From positions 1 through 64,000 of the forward strand of contig NZ_QGGQ01000004.1 of assembly GCF_003148665.1 (NCBI RefSeq): DNA of 64,000 nt, read 5' to 3'. A model generated the notes under the pieces. The model saw nothing but the letters and a program-made list of their open reading frames with translations, was not told the DNA's origin and made no database searches. The translations under genes and the position numbers were made by a program. Position 1 is the first letter of the stretch. Every line of letters begins with the position of its first letter. This DNA is from Maribacter polysiphoniae. Lineage in GTDB: Bacteria > Bacteroidota > Bacteroidia > Flavobacteriales > Flavobacteriaceae. Positions 25,025 through 34,377 of the stretch are shown here, one piece after another.

Positions 25025-25148
25025 GTCATTTCGAAGGAGCAACGACTGAAAAATCACAGTATGCCGAGCTGCGCCTTAAACAACATTCAACAAAGGTTTA
25101 CGAAAATCAGGATGCGATTCCTCGGCGCTATCGCTTTGTCGGAATGAC
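25025..25148. repeat. MITE-like intergenic repeat, copy 3
   Basis: A 124-bp unit from GTCATTTCGAAGGAGCAACG to CGCTTTGTCGGAATGAC. The 10-bp inverted ends are present. It starts 4 bp after the MscS-type gene stop codon. Confidence 0.85.
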
Positions 25149-25153
25149 CCACC

Positions 25154-25277
25154 GTCATTTCTAAGGAGGAACGACTGGAAAATCACAGTATGCCGAGCTG
25201 CGTCTTAAACAACATTCAACAAAGGTTTACGAAAACTAGGATATGATTCCTCGGCACTATCGCTTTGTCGGAATGAC
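25154..25277. repeat. MITE-like intergenic repeat, copy 4
   Basis: A 124-bp unit nearly identical to copy 3 (both contain AAATCACAGTATGCCGAGCT and AACAACATTCAACAAAGGTT), joined to it by CCACC. Confidence 0.85.
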
Positions 25278-25283
25278 CCACAC

Positions 25284-25377
25284 GTCATTTCGAAGGAGGA
25301 ACGACTGGGAAAACGCATTAGGCCAGGCCATAAACAATAATTCAATGGGTATGGAAATCAGGATGTGATTCCTTCAC
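25284..25377. repeat. MITE-like intergenic repeat, truncated copy 5
   Basis: Starts GTCATTTCGAAGGAGGAACG like the others, and shares GGAAATCAGGATGTGATTCC, but loses the right inverted end near the stop of the symporter gene. Confidence 0.75.
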
Positions 25378-25400
25378 GGTCTTTATAAAAATCCTATCCC

Positions 25401-26726
25401 CTACTTGACTTCATCCAAGTGGTCATCCCAATTCTCTACATGGGGTTTCCCTAATTTACCTACCGATTTCGCCACTATGGTAGCAACCGTAGCATCACCG
25501 GTCACATTGATTATGGTGCGGCACATATCCAATGGTCGGTCAACAGCGAATATCAACGCCAAGCCTATAGCCAGTTTGTCCGCAGGAAAACCTACGGATT
25601 CCAATACGATGACCAACATAACCATTCCCGCCCCTGGCACCGCCGCAGAGCCAATTGACGCCAATAAAGCCGTTAGCACAATAATCAATTGTGCTCCCAG
25701 ACCCAGATCAAAGTCCAACGCTTGGGCGATAAAGACAGCAGCAACACCTTGATAAAGGCTTGTACCGTCCATGTTAATAGTGGCACCTACCGGCAACACA
25801 AAGCTGGAAACCTCCTTATCAACACCAATATGTTCTTCTACCCTTTCCATGGTAACGGGTAAGGTTGCCGCACTGGAACTCGTTGAAAACGCCAATAATT
25901 GGGCTGGACTAATCTCTTTTAAAAACCAAAATGGATTTATTTTCGCATAGGTTGATACGACAATAATGTAGAAAACAATCATTAAGAACAACCCCAGAAC
26001 CACAACCCCAGCATACTTAAGTAGTGCCAATAATAAATCGGGGTCGCTAGAAGATACCACTACACTTGCCAACAGGGCGAAAACAGCTACTGGCGCAGTC
26101 AACATGATCAAATCGACCATTTTCAAAACCACATCGTTCAGGGCATCAAAGAATTTTTTAAGGGGTTTTGCCTTTTTCTCACCAATCAATAACATGGAAA
26201 TACCCATAAAGATGGTAAAGAATATGACTTGAAGCATCAGCTTATTATCGCTCATCGACTTAAAGGCATTATCCGGTACCATATTCTCCAGGAAACTTAA
26301 CGGACCTGCTTCCTTTTGTTTTGTAGCTTCGGCTATTTTGGAAGTGACCCCACTATCATTGGCATAGGCCGTAGTCAATCTATCAATGGTGTCTTGTGAG
26401 ATGCCGTCACCAGGACGCATGATGTTGACCAAGATCAACCCGATGGTAATGGCCACAATCGTGGTACATACATAAATCACTATGGTTCGTATGCCTATAT
26501 TCCTGAATTTTGAAATATCCTTAAGATCGGAAATACCCTTGATAAGGGAAGCAAGTATCAATGGAATGGCAATCAACTTCAAGAGTTTGACAAAAATAGT
26601 GCCCAAGGGTTGTACCCAGTCAGAAACAAAATCCCTGCCCCAACTAATCTGTGTCATGGCAAAACCAAATAGGATTCCAAGGAACATTCCTATTAAAATC
26701 TGCCAGTGCAATTCCATTTTCTTCAT
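25401..26726 (-). CDS. Dicarboxylate/amino-acid:cation symporter (DAACS family)
   Basis: A 441-residue protein with about eight membrane segments. Family hallmarks are the serine-rich AFSTSSSAATLPVTMERV (hairpin HP1), PVGATINMDGTSLYQGVAAV (unwound TM7), ASIGSAAVPGAGMVML (HP2) and IFAVDRPLDMCRTIINVTGD (TM8, with the substrate-binding Asp and Arg). It takes up C4-dicarboxylates or acidic amino acids with Na+ or H+. Arg in TM8 (MCRT) favours acidic amino acids, though this is not proof. Confidence 0.94.
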   Translation of the reverse strand: MKKMELHWQILIGMFLGILFGFAMTQISWGRDFVSDWVQPLGTIFVKLLKLIAIPLILASLIKGISDLKDISKFRNIGIRTIVIYVCTTIVAITIGLILVNIMRPGDGISQDTIDRLTTAYANDSGVTSKIAEATKQKEAGPLSFLENMVPDNAFKSMSDNKLMLQVIFFTIFMGISMLLIGEKKAKPLKKFFDALNDVVLKMVDLIMLTAPVAVFALLASVVVSSSDPDLLLALLKYAGVVVLGLFLMIVFYIIVVSTYAKINPFWFLKEISPAQLLAFSTSSSAATLPVTMERVEEHIGVDKEVSSFVLPVGATINMDGTSLYQGVAAVFIAQALDFDLGLGAQLIIVLTALLASIGSAAVPGAGMVMLVIVLESVGFPADKLAIGLALIFAVDRPLDMCRTIINVTGDATVATIVAKSVGKLGKPHVENWDDHLDEVK

Positions 26727-26786
26727 AGACCTTTCTTTAAATGAGACGGAAATATACCAATTTGTTTGGAAAGGTCGAAGAAGTGG

Positions 26787-27851
26787 CTACAAATTTATCG
26801 AACGTGCCAGCAAGGAATAATCGGCAAGTACCAATGCAGCCATAGCCTCAACAATAGGCACCGCCCTTGGAACAACACAGGGATCATGACGCCCCTTTCC
26901 TTTTGTCATAACCGTATTACCCTCCTTATCAATGGTTTCATAAGGCTGTATAACGGTGGCCACAGGTTTAAAGGCTACATTGAAATAAATATCCATTCCA
27001 TTGCTGATTCCCCCTTGGATTCCTCCGCTGTAATTGGTTTTTGTACTTCCATCCGGGTTGTATTGGTCATTGTGTTCACTGCCTTTCATTTTGATTCCTT
27101 CAAAACCACTTCCGTATTCAAAACCCTTTACAGCGTTGATAGACAACATGGCCTTACCCAATTCGGCGTGCAACTTGTCAAAAACGGGTTCTCCCAAACC
27201 AATGGGTACATTCTGGATCACACAAGAAATAACGCCACCTATGGTATCGCCTTCTTTACGAACCTCCTTGATGTACTCCTCCATTTTTGAAGCCATTACC
27301 GGGTCCGGACATCGCACAGGGTTTGATTCGATCAATGAAAAATCGAGCTCCTGATAATCCTTGGCGAGTTTCAAGTCACCCACCTGGGAAACATATGCAT
27401 TGATTTTTATACCTGACAGGAATTGTTTGGCAATAGCCCCAGCTACTACCCTACTGGCGGTTTCCCGTGCAGAACTCCTGCCTCCTCCGCGATAATCACG
27501 GAAACCATACTTTTGATCATAGACATAATCGGCATGGGAGGGCCTGTAAGAATCTTTGATATGGGTATAGTCCCCAGATTTTTGATTGGTATTGTGAATG
27601 GCGAAACCAATGGGTGTTCCCGTGGTTTTGCCTTCGAATATTCCGGAATAGAATTCCACAGTATCAGGCTCCTTACGCTGGGTCACTATGGCCGATTGAC
27701 CTGGTTTTCGCCGGTCAAGTTCCTTTTGGATGGCCTTGAGGTCAATTGAAATCCCTGGAGGACATCCATCTAAAACCCCGCCAATTGCAGCACCGTGCGA
27801 TTCCCCGAAGGTTGATAATTTAAAAAGGTTACCAAAAGTATTCCCTGCCAT
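26787..27851 (-). CDS. aroC: Chorismate synthase
   Basis: A 354-residue protein, normal length. All three family signatures are seen: [19 protein letters not shown] near residue 17, [20 protein letters not shown] near 120, and [20 protein letters not shown] near the C-terminus. It makes chorismate from EPSP using reduced FMN, the last step of the shikimate pathway. It lies 53 bp from the oxidoreductase gene upstream on the same strand. Confidence 0.97.
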   Translation of the reverse strand: MAGNTFGNLFKLSTFGESHGAAIGGVLDGCPPGISIDLKAIQKELDRRKPGQSAIVTQRKEPDTVEFYSGIFEGKTTGTPIGFAIHNTNQKSGDYTHIKDSYRPSHADYVYDQKYGFRDYRGGGRSSARETASRVVAGAIAKQFLSGIKINAYVSQVGDLKLAKDYQELDFSLIESNPVRCPDPVMASKMEEYIKEVRKEGDTIGGVISCVIQNVPIGLGEPVFDKLHAELGKAMLSINAVKGFEYGSGFEGIKMKGSEHNDQYNPDGSTKTNYSGGIQGGISNGMDIYFNVAFKPVATVIQPYETIDKEGNTVMTKGKGRHDPCVVPRAVPIVEAMAALVLADYSLLARSINL

Positions 27852-27904
27852 ACTTATATATTAAGTGAGTGCCAAAGATAAATGTTAATGAACGGATTCA
27901 AAAA

Positions 27905-30811
27905 TCAATTTACCAAAGCATTTTTTAAGATTGTAATAGGGTGCATTGCATCCCTGTCGGTGCCGTCCTTTATTTGATGTCTACAGCTGGTTCCGTTGGC
28001 TGAGATAATGGTCGTTTCCCCACTCATACGGATGGCAGGAAACAATTTAAGCTCCCCAATTTGCATACTTACATCGTAATGCTCTTTTTCATACCCAAAG
28101 GAACCGGCCATACCACAGCAACCGGAACTAATGATGGTCACCGAATAATTCTCGGGCAAGTTGAGGATATCAAAAGTCACTTTTTGATTCGACAATGCCT
28201 TCTGGTGACAATGGTTATGTATTTTAATGGTTTTGGCCTCTTTGGTAAATCTATCGGAAGTCAAAAGACCCTTCTCAATCTCTTTGGCCAAAAATTCCTC
28301 AATTAAAAATACGTTATCCGCAATCGCCTTCACCCCTTCTTGATCCGGGACCAATCTTTTGTATTCATCCCTAAAGGATAATATGGCTGATGGTTCTATT
28401 CCAAGCACCGGGGTATCTTGTGCCAAAAACACTTTCAATTCCCTGACGTTGTCCAAGGCCAATTTTTTAGCCTGTTTCAAAAACCCTTTTGACAAATAGG
28501 TCCGTCCACTTTCCGCATAAAACAATTGTACATCATAACCCAATCGGGTAAGCAGTTCTATAGCGTCCTTACCGAGGTCGGTATCCATATAATGGGTGAA
28601 CTCATCAATATACAGAACCACCTTCTTGTTTATTTTATTATCCTGTAATTTAATCTTTTGAAGATGTTTATTGAAATTAAAACTTGAAACCTTTGGCATA
28701 GACCGTTCCTTGGCTACACCAACTGATTGCTTCAAAAGTCCACTAAGCCATTCGGAGCCATAAACAGCATTGGTAAGCCAGGCCACCTTACTACCGATTT
28801 TATTGAGTTTGGTATTGTACGCAAAGAGTTTGCTTCGCAATGAATACCCATTTCGTTCTTGGTATTGATATAGAAATTCCGCCTTAAGACTGGCAATATC
28901 CACATTACTGGGACATTCACTGGCACAAGCCTTACAACTTAAACAAAGGTCGAAAACCTCCTTTAACTCACTTTTATTGAATCTATCCGAAGCACCCCCA
29001 GTGGTTAAAAATTCGCGAAATGCATTCGCCCTACCCCTAGTGGTATCCTTTTCATTCTTGGTGGCATGATAACTGGGACACATACCCCCTTTTGCATGGT
29101 GGGTTTTTCGACAATCGCCACTCCCGTTACATTTTTCAGCAGCCTTTAAAATCCCCTCACTATCCGAAAAGTCCATTAAGGTTGTAATCTCAGGCTCATC
29201 CCTATCAATTTCATAACGTAGGGATTCATCCATTGGGAAGGCATCGACAATCTTTCCTGGGTTGAAAATGCCCTTGGGATCAAAGGAAGCCTTGATGCGC
29301 TTAAGAAGTTCGTAATTCTTTTCCCCGATCATCAATGGGATAAACTCTGCACGGACAATACCATCACCATGTTCCCCACTAAACGAACCTCGATATTTTT
29401 TGGTCAGTTTAGCGACATCCGTGGTAATAGACCGAAACAAAGCTACATCCTTGGATTTCTTAAGGTTCAGTATCGGCCTCAAATGCAGTTCACCCGCACC
29501 GGCATGGGCATAATAAACCGCATTTTGCTTATACCCTTTCATGATTTCACTAAACTCCGCAATAAAATCCTTCAGGTCCTCAAGGGCAACCGCGGTATCC
29601 TCTATACAGGCCACGGCTTTCATATCCCCAACGATATTACCCAAGAGCCCAAGTCCTGCTTTACGAAGTTCCACGGCTTTCGCTATATCCCCCCCATAAA
29701 GAATAGGATTGGCATAACTCAACCCGGAAGCTTTTATAGTCGCGATAAGCTTTTGGATCTCGTTTTGAAGCTCTTCCTCGCTATCCGCCTTTAGTTCCAG
29801 CATCAATAACGCCGCTGGATCCCCTTCCACAAAAAAACGGTTTTTGAGTTGGGTCTTATTGTTTTTGGTGCAATCCAAAATAACCTTATCCATCATTTCG
29901 CATAAGTGCAAACCATGATCCATAACAGGGACCACATCACTCAAACAATCTTCCAAGGTGGTATAATGGGTAACCACCATAGCGGAATACTTTGGTGGTA
30001 TTTCATCCAAATGCACCGTAATTTCAGTGGTAAAAGCCAAGGTTCCCTCACTTCCCGTAAGCAGGTTACAGTAGTTGAAGGTTTCTTCCGGTCCATCGAA
30101 AATGCTGCTTTTCAACAATTCATCTATCGCATATCCGGTATTCCGCCTATGAATTTCCGGTTTTGGAAATTCATTCTTTATCTCCTCTTGTATTTCTTTA
30201 TTGGACAACTCATTGAATACGTCTTTATAAATCTTTCCTTCAAGGCTATCCAAAGCAATTTTTTCTTGGAATTCCTTTTTTGAAAGAGGTTTGAATTCCA
30301 CTTCTGAACCATCGGACAATATTGTTTTTAAGGAAATAACCTTATCCCTGGTTACCCCATATTGGATGGATGTGGTCCCAGAGGAATTGTTTCCGACCAT
30401 TCCTCCCAACATACAACGGTTCGATGTAGATGTATTCGGTCCAAAAAACAAGCCGTGTGGTTCCAGGTATTGATTAAGCTCATCACGAATGACACCCGGC
30501 TGTATGGTTACCCGTTTATTCGCAACATCCAAATCAATGATCTGGGTAAAATGTTTTGAGACATCAACAACGATTCCATCACCCACACACTGTCCGGCCA
30601 AGGAAGTACCTGCCGTCCTTGGAATAAGCCCCATGTTGTTCTTGGATGCGAATTCCACTATTTTCTTAATATCCCCAACATTCCTAGGAAAAGCAACAGC
30701 CTTAGGTATTTTACGGTAAACCGAGGCGTCTGTGGCATACAAGGTTGTACTTAAATTATCTGTCAGTAAGTCTCCAGCAAGTTCCTGCCTCAACGCATTC
30801 ATATTCTCCAT
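27905..30811 (-). CDS. FAD-linked oxidase / 4Fe-4S oxidoreductase fusion (D-lactate dehydrogenase-like, YdiJ type)
   Basis: Starting at ATG 30811, 968 residues. A PCMH-type FAD-binding domain (PRNVGDIKKIVEFA, IPRTAGTSLAGQCVGDGIVV, MLGGMVGNNSSGTTSIQYG) is followed by the FAD-oxidase C-terminal domain, ending YRGSFSGEHGDGIVRAEFIP. Next come ferredoxin-like clusters (CNGSGDCRK ... GMCPSY and CLSCKACASECPSNVD), then the CCG-type domain (HNHCHQKALSN, SSGCCGMAGSFGYEKEHYDV). It likely oxidises a D-2-hydroxy acid (D-lactate, glycolate or D-2-hydroxyglutarate) and passes electrons to quinone. The TTG-started extension of two residues is not needed. Confidence 0.92.
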   Translation of the reverse strand: MENMNALRQELAGDLLTDNLSTTLYATDASVYRKIPKAVAFPRNVGDIKKIVEFASKNNMGLIPRTAGTSLAGQCVGDGIVVDVSKHFTQIIDLDVANKRVTIQPGVIRDELNQYLEPHGLFFGPNTSTSNRCMLGGMVGNNSSGTTSIQYGVTRDKVISLKTILSDGSEVEFKPLSKKEFQEKIALDSLEGKIYKDVFNELSNKEIQEEIKNEFPKPEIHRRNTGYAIDELLKSSIFDGPEETFNYCNLLTGSEGTLAFTTEITVHLDEIPPKYSAMVVTHYTTLEDCLSDVVPVMDHGLHLCEMMDKVILDCTKNNKTQLKNRFFVEGDPAALLMLELKADSEEELQNEIQKLIATIKASGLSYANPILYGGDIAKAVELRKAGLGLLGNIVGDMKAVACIEDTAVALEDLKDFIAEFSEIMKGYKQNAVYYAHAGAGELHLRPILNLKKSKDVALFRSITTDVAKLTKKYRGSFSGEHGDGIVRAEFIPLMIGEKNYELLKRIKASFDPKGIFNPGKIVDAFPMDESLRYEIDRDEPEITTLMDFSDSEGILKAAEKCNGSGDCRKTHHAKGGMCPSYHATKNEKDTTRGRANAFREFLTTGGASDRFNKSELKEVFDLCLSCKACASECPSNVDIASLKAEFLYQYQERNGYSLRSKLFAYNTKLNKIGSKVAWLTNAVYGSEWLSGLLKQSVGVAKERSMPKVSSFNFNKHLQKIKLQDNKINKKVVLYIDEFTHYMDTDLGKDAIELLTRLGYDVQLFYAESGRTYLSKGFLKQAKKLALDNVRELKVFLAQDTPVLGIEPSAILSFRDEYKRLVPDQEGVKAIADNVFLIEEFLAKEIEKGLLTSDRFTKEAKTIKIHNHCHQKALSNQKVTFDILNLPENYSVTIISSGCCGMAGSFGYEKEHYDVSMQIGELKLFPAIRMSGETTIISANGTSCRHQIKDGTDRDAMHPITILKNALVN

Positions 30812-30903
30812 GATCAATCCGGTACAATTTATCGCGTAAAATTAAGATATTATTTTCAGCAATGTAAAGAATCCTTATTTTTACAACTCAAAAATCAAAT
30901 CTT

Positions 30904-31395
30904 ATGAAATTTTTAAAAACACTTACGTTAATTGCTTGTATTGCTTCATTTTCGACTGTGTTCGGTCAGGAAATCTCAGAACACGCCATAGGTTTACGTA
31001 TGGGGGACAGCGATGGTTTTGGAGCGGAAATCTCTTATCAAAAGTCACTTTCACGATACAATCGACTTGAGGTTGATTTAGGATGGAGGGACAATCGTAA
31101 TTTCAGCGCCTTTAAACTTTCAGGTATTTACCAATGGGTATTGCCCCTAGACGGTAATTTCAATTGGTACTACGGTGTTGGTGGTGGATTGGGAAATGTA
31201 GACTTTGACTATCTTACCAATGATGATGACGGGCTATTTATTTTTGGTGCGGGTGATATAGGTGTAGAATATAATTTTGACATACCCCTTCTGATTTCAC
31301 TGGATTTCAGACCTGAAATAGGTTTGGTAGGATACGATGGTTTCTCGGACAATTTCGACTTTGATATCGCCTTGGGAATACGGTACCAATTCTAA
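30904..31395 (+). CDS. Small outer-membrane beta-barrel-like protein
   Basis: A 163-residue protein with a signal peptide (KFLKTLTLIACIASFSTVFG). The rest consists of alternating amphipathic strands (HAIGLRMGDSDGFGAEISYQ, RYNRLEVDLGWRD, NWYYGVGGGLGNVDFDY, LLISLDFRPEIGLVGY) and ends in the barrel signature IRYQF. Probably an eight-stranded barrel. Its own terminator follows. Function unknown. Confidence 0.75.
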   Translation: MKFLKTLTLIACIASFSTVFGQEISEHAIGLRMGDSDGFGAEISYQKSLSRYNRLEVDLGWRDNRNFSAFKLSGIYQWVLPLDGNFNWYYGVGGGLGNVDFDYLTNDDDGLFIFGAGDIGVEYNFDIPLLISLDFRPEIGLVGYDGFSDNFDFDIALGIRYQF

Positions 31396-31418
31396 TCAAC
31401 TGACAACCAAACAAGAAC

Positions 31419-31449
31419 AAAGCCCCCAACAATTGCCGGGGGCTTTTTA
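31419..31449 (+). terminator. Rho-independent terminator
   Basis: The stem AAGCCCCC / GGGGGCTT around ACAATTGCC is followed by T5. It lies 24 bp after the barrel protein gene. Confidence 0.9.
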
Positions 31450-31498
31450 TTTATGGGTAGTTATAACTACATTTACACTTCTATAAAAAACATAACGA

Positions 31499-32629
31499 AT
31501 GAAAAACATTTTATTACCCCTGATTGCCTTGGGAATTTTAGCTTCTTGCAACTCAAAACCAGAAGGTTACACAATCAACGGAACATTAATCGGTGATGTC
31601 GCCGATAGTACTGCAGTATATTTAAAGAAAGCAGGCAAGCAAAATGGCCTTGTCGATGTTGATACAACCATGGTTGTTAACGGAAACTTTGTGTTCACAG
31701 GTCAAAAAAACAGTCCTGAAATGCATTTTATCTTTGTAGACCAACTTGGTGGTTATGCAGCTGCCATAGTGGAGAATGGTGAAATTGAATTTACGGCCCA
31801 CAAAGACAGTCTTGGTTTTGCCAAAGCCATCGGCACCCCACAAAATGAATTTCTATACGATTTTCAAAAAAACTCAAGGGAGGTATCAAATCAGGCTATG
31901 AACATACAAAAAGACCTTAGAACCGCTACCGGGGCAAGGGATACGGTTTTAATAAACTCTTTGCAAGAAGAACTGAACGAGTTAAGGGGCGAGTACGAAT
32001 CTTTTGAACTTGACTATATAAAATCACACCCCAATGCTTTGATTTCCGCATTATTGATCGATAGAGCCATCAACACCAGAACATCGACTGAGGAGGAGCT
32101 TCGGGAATTGTATGACGGCCTCACCCCTGAAATCAAGGAAACTGAAGCCGCCAAAAAAGTCTTGAAGACCCTGGATGCCTTAAATAAGAAGGAAGCAAGT
32201 TCCAAAAACACCAGTGTAGGTGCCGTTGCCCCCGATTTTTCAGCCCCATCACCCTCAGGGGAATTTTTAGCCCTTAGCGATGTCAAGGGTAAGGTTACCC
32301 TTATTGATTTTTGGGCCGCTTGGTGCAGACCTTGTCGTGCCGAAAATCCCAATGTGGTAAAGGTGTACAACAAATACAAAGGAAAAGGACTGAGTATCAT
32401 CGGTGTTTCCTTGGACAAAACAGCGGAAGCCTGGAAAAAAGCCATCAGTGATGACGGATTGGAATGGCACCATGTTTCCAATATTGCCTATTTTGACGAT
32501 GCCATCGCAAAATTGTACAATGTTGACGCCATACCGGCTACTTTCTTACTGGATGAAAACGGAGTCATTGTTGCCAAAAACCTTAGAGGCCCTGCTTTGG
32601 AGGCCCGTATTTCGGAATTGCTTGATTGA
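31499..32629 (+). CDS. TlpA-like thioredoxin lipoprotein with DUF4369 domain
   Basis: A 376-residue lipoprotein (LGILASC, Cys at residue 17). Residues 22-125 fit the DUF4369 domain (YTINGTLIGDVADSTAVYLK). A helical linker follows. Residues 240-376 form a TlpA/ResA-type thioredoxin domain: VAPDFSAPSPSGE, DFWAAWCRPCRAENPNV (active-site CxxC), LSIIGVSLDKTAEAWKKAI, VDAIPATFLLDENG (cis-Pro). It reduces disulfides in the periplasm, for example in cytochrome c maturation. This domain pair is common in Bacteroidota. Confidence 0.94.
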   Translation: MKNILLPLIALGILASCNSKPEGYTINGTLIGDVADSTAVYLKKAGKQNGLVDVDTTMVVNGNFVFTGQKNSPEMHFIFVDQLGGYAAAIVENGEIEFTAHKDSLGFAKAIGTPQNEFLYDFQKNSREVSNQAMNIQKDLRTATGARDTVLINSLQEELNELRGEYESFELDYIKSHPNALISALLIDRAINTRTSTEEELRELYDGLTPEIKETEAAKKVLKTLDALNKKEASSKNTSVGAVAPDFSAPSPSGEFLALSDVKGKVTLIDFWAAWCRPCRAENPNVVKVYNKYKGKGLSIIGVSLDKTAEAWKKAISDDGLEWHHVSNIAYFDDAIAKLYNVDAIPATFLLDENGVIVAKNLRGPALEARISELLD

Positions 32630-32648
32630 TCGGGCAACCCGCAATAAC

Positions 32649-32687
32649 AAAAAGCCCTTCAAGTGCATTATACTTGAAGGGCTTTTT
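32649..32687 (+). terminator. Rho-independent terminator
   Basis: The stem AAGCCCTTCAAGT / ACTTGAAGGGCTT with loop GCATTAT is flanked by A and T runs, 20 bp after the thioredoxin gene. Confidence 0.93.
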
Positions 32688-32774
32688 ATGTTTTACAACC
32701 TTAACACAAAAACAGGCGTATTGCAATTAAAATCACCAAGAGCTATTTCGAAGCTCCATAAAAACAAATGGCTT

Positions 32775-33425
32775 TTAAATTTTACCCAATTTTTCCATCA
32801 CGAATAGAATAACAATTGGAATGGCCAAAAGAATTACCATTAAGGTGTCGGTAACCAAAAGCTCGGGCTTGAACAACAACGTCGCGACATAACCTCCAAT
32901 CGCACCTCCAAAATGGGCTGTATGCCCAATATTGCCCAAACGCTTTTTCATACCATAAATAGAATATAACAGATACCCAATACCCAATACATAGGCCGGT
33001 AAAGGTATAGGTATGAACATGATTCCCAATCGCATATCAGGCTGTAACAAAATGGCCGCATACAATATTCCCGTAACCGCGCCACTTGCCCCAACAGCAC
33101 TATAGTAAGGTTCATCCTTATGGAAAAACAATGCCAATAGACTTCCGGCGATTAGACTTATAAAATAAATTCCCACGAATTTCGCAGGACCGAACCACGA
33201 AATGACCACATCGGCAAAAAAATATAGCGTGAACATGTTCATAAAGAGGTGGGACATATCCACATGCAGAAAACCTGATGTCAGCATTCTATCTTTTTGT
33301 CCCGCCTTGATCGCACCAATTCCAAACTTATACCGTTCGAAAAAATTAGTGTCATTAAACCCTTTTAAGGATGCGAGTACATTGGCCGCTATAATGGCAA
33401 TGGTAGCGATGTGTAAATTATACAT
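32775..33425 (-). CDS. Rhomboid family intramembrane serine protease
   Basis: From ATG 33425, 216 residues with about six membrane segments (a TTG at 33452 would add nine residues). Catalytic Ser is in YYSAVGASGAVTGILYA and catalytic His in GHTAHFGGAIGGYVA. The first loop has SGFLHVDMSHLFMNMFTLYF, also typical. It cleaves membrane-spanning substrates; the target is unknown. Its promoter region is shared with the divergent acyltransferase gene 60 bp away. Confidence 0.92.
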   Translation of the reverse strand: MYNLHIATIAIIAANVLASLKGFNDTNFFERYKFGIGAIKAGQKDRMLTSGFLHVDMSHLFMNMFTLYFFADVVISWFGPAKFVGIYFISLIAGSLLALFFHKDEPYYSAVGASGAVTGILYAAILLQPDMRLGIMFIPIPLPAYVLGIGYLLYSIYGMKKRLGNIGHTAHFGGAIGGYVATLLFKPELLVTDTLMVILLAIPIVILFVMEKLGKI

Positions 33426-33459
33426 GTTATGAAGCGTTACATTTCGTGTCAAATATAGC

Positions 33460-33467
33460 TATATTTG
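33460..33467 (+). promoter_or_regulatory. Promoter -7 box of the acyltransferase gene
   Basis: TATATTTG lies 18 bp before ATG 33486 and matches the TAnnTTTG consensus. The -33 element is weak. Confidence 0.4.
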
Positions 33468-33485
33468 CGGTTTACTACATAATTC

Positions 33486-34364
33486 ATGCAGCTACTTGCC
33501 TTTATTTTAACCTACCCATTATTGTGGGTTATTTCAATTCTGCCCCATCGTTTGTTTTATGGGTTCTCCGATTTTATGTTCTTTTTGGTGTACCGTGTTG
33601 TCGGGTATCGAAAAAAAGTAGTTCGTGGTAACCTGGAATTGGTTTTTCCCGACAAATCCAAAGAGGAATTAAAAGCAATAGAAAAGGATTTTTACCACCA
33701 TATGTGCGACATGTTCCTGGAAATGGTCAAAGGCATGAATCTTTCAAAAGAAGCCTTTAAAAGGAAATATAACGTTACCAATATCGAGGTACTTCACGAG
33801 ATCGAGAAAGAGAAAAGCATATTACTGGTTTGTGCACATTATGCCAACTGGGAATGGAACGTAAGCCTTAGCAATTACACGGCTTCCAAAGGCTATGCGG
33901 TTTACCAAAAAATAAGTAATCCTTATTTTGACAAACTGGTCAAAAAAATCAGGGCCAAACACCACACCAGCCTTATCACCCAAAAAGAAACCGTCAAAAC
34001 CGTAATCCAGAATCATCAGGACAAGGTTCGGGCCATTTACGGAATGGTCAGCGACCAATCGCCCCAGGCCCAACGAGCCCATTATTGGAAAGAATTCATG
34101 GGGGTTAAGGTCCCTGTATTTAACGGTGCGGAAACTTTGGCACGGAAACTTGATCTTGCCGTTGTATTCTTAAAAGTCAGTAAAGTGAAACGCGGTTACT
34201 ACAATGCAGAGTTCATACCCATTACCACAGCCGGAAGCAACACTGCAAAAAATGAAATCACGGATAAGTTCCTCACCCTCACCGAACAACAGATCAAGGA
34301 ACGTCCGGAACTATATTTTTGGACCCATCGCCGTTGGAAACACAGAGACAAGGCCCCAAAATAG
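33486..34364 (+). CDS. LpxL/HtrB-family lipid A acyltransferase
   Basis: A 292-residue protein with an N-terminal membrane anchor (LLAFILTYPLLWVISILP). The catalytic H-x4-E motif is in CAHYANWEWN (near residue 118), followed by the substrate-site QSPQAQRAHYWKEF and PVFNGAETLARKLDLAV. The end WTHRRWKHR is the usual C-terminal signature. It adds a secondary acyl chain to lipid A at the inner membrane; Bacteroidota may use it for related lipids. It converges on the next gene with a 13-bp gap. Confidence 0.93.
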   Translation: MQLLAFILTYPLLWVISILPHRLFYGFSDFMFFLVYRVVGYRKKVVRGNLELVFPDKSKEELKAIEKDFYHHMCDMFLEMVKGMNLSKEAFKRKYNVTNIEVLHEIEKEKSILLVCAHYANWEWNVSLSNYTASKGYAVYQKISNPYFDKLVKKIRAKHHTSLITQKETVKTVIQNHQDKVRAIYGMVSDQSPQAQRAHYWKEFMGVKVPVFNGAETLARKLDLAVVFLKVSKVKRGYYNAEFIPITTAGSNTAKNEITDKFLTLTEQQIKERPELYFWTHRRWKHRDKAPK

Positions 34365-34377
34365 GTTACACAAACTT

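Larger units (their letters stand above)
25022..25400. other. Intergenic region filled by tandem dispersed repeats
   Basis: No gene. Almost the whole stretch consists of two complete and one truncated copy of the 124-bp repeat, at a period of 129-130 bp. Confidence 0.8.

Noticed and set aside
25025-25377. Repeats considered as a CRISPR array
   Set aside because: The whole 124-bp unit is conserved, with no short repeat/variable spacer pattern and no cas genes.
26766-27290. 174-codon frame opposite aroC
   Set aside because: aroC is certain; the frame is an antisense shadow.
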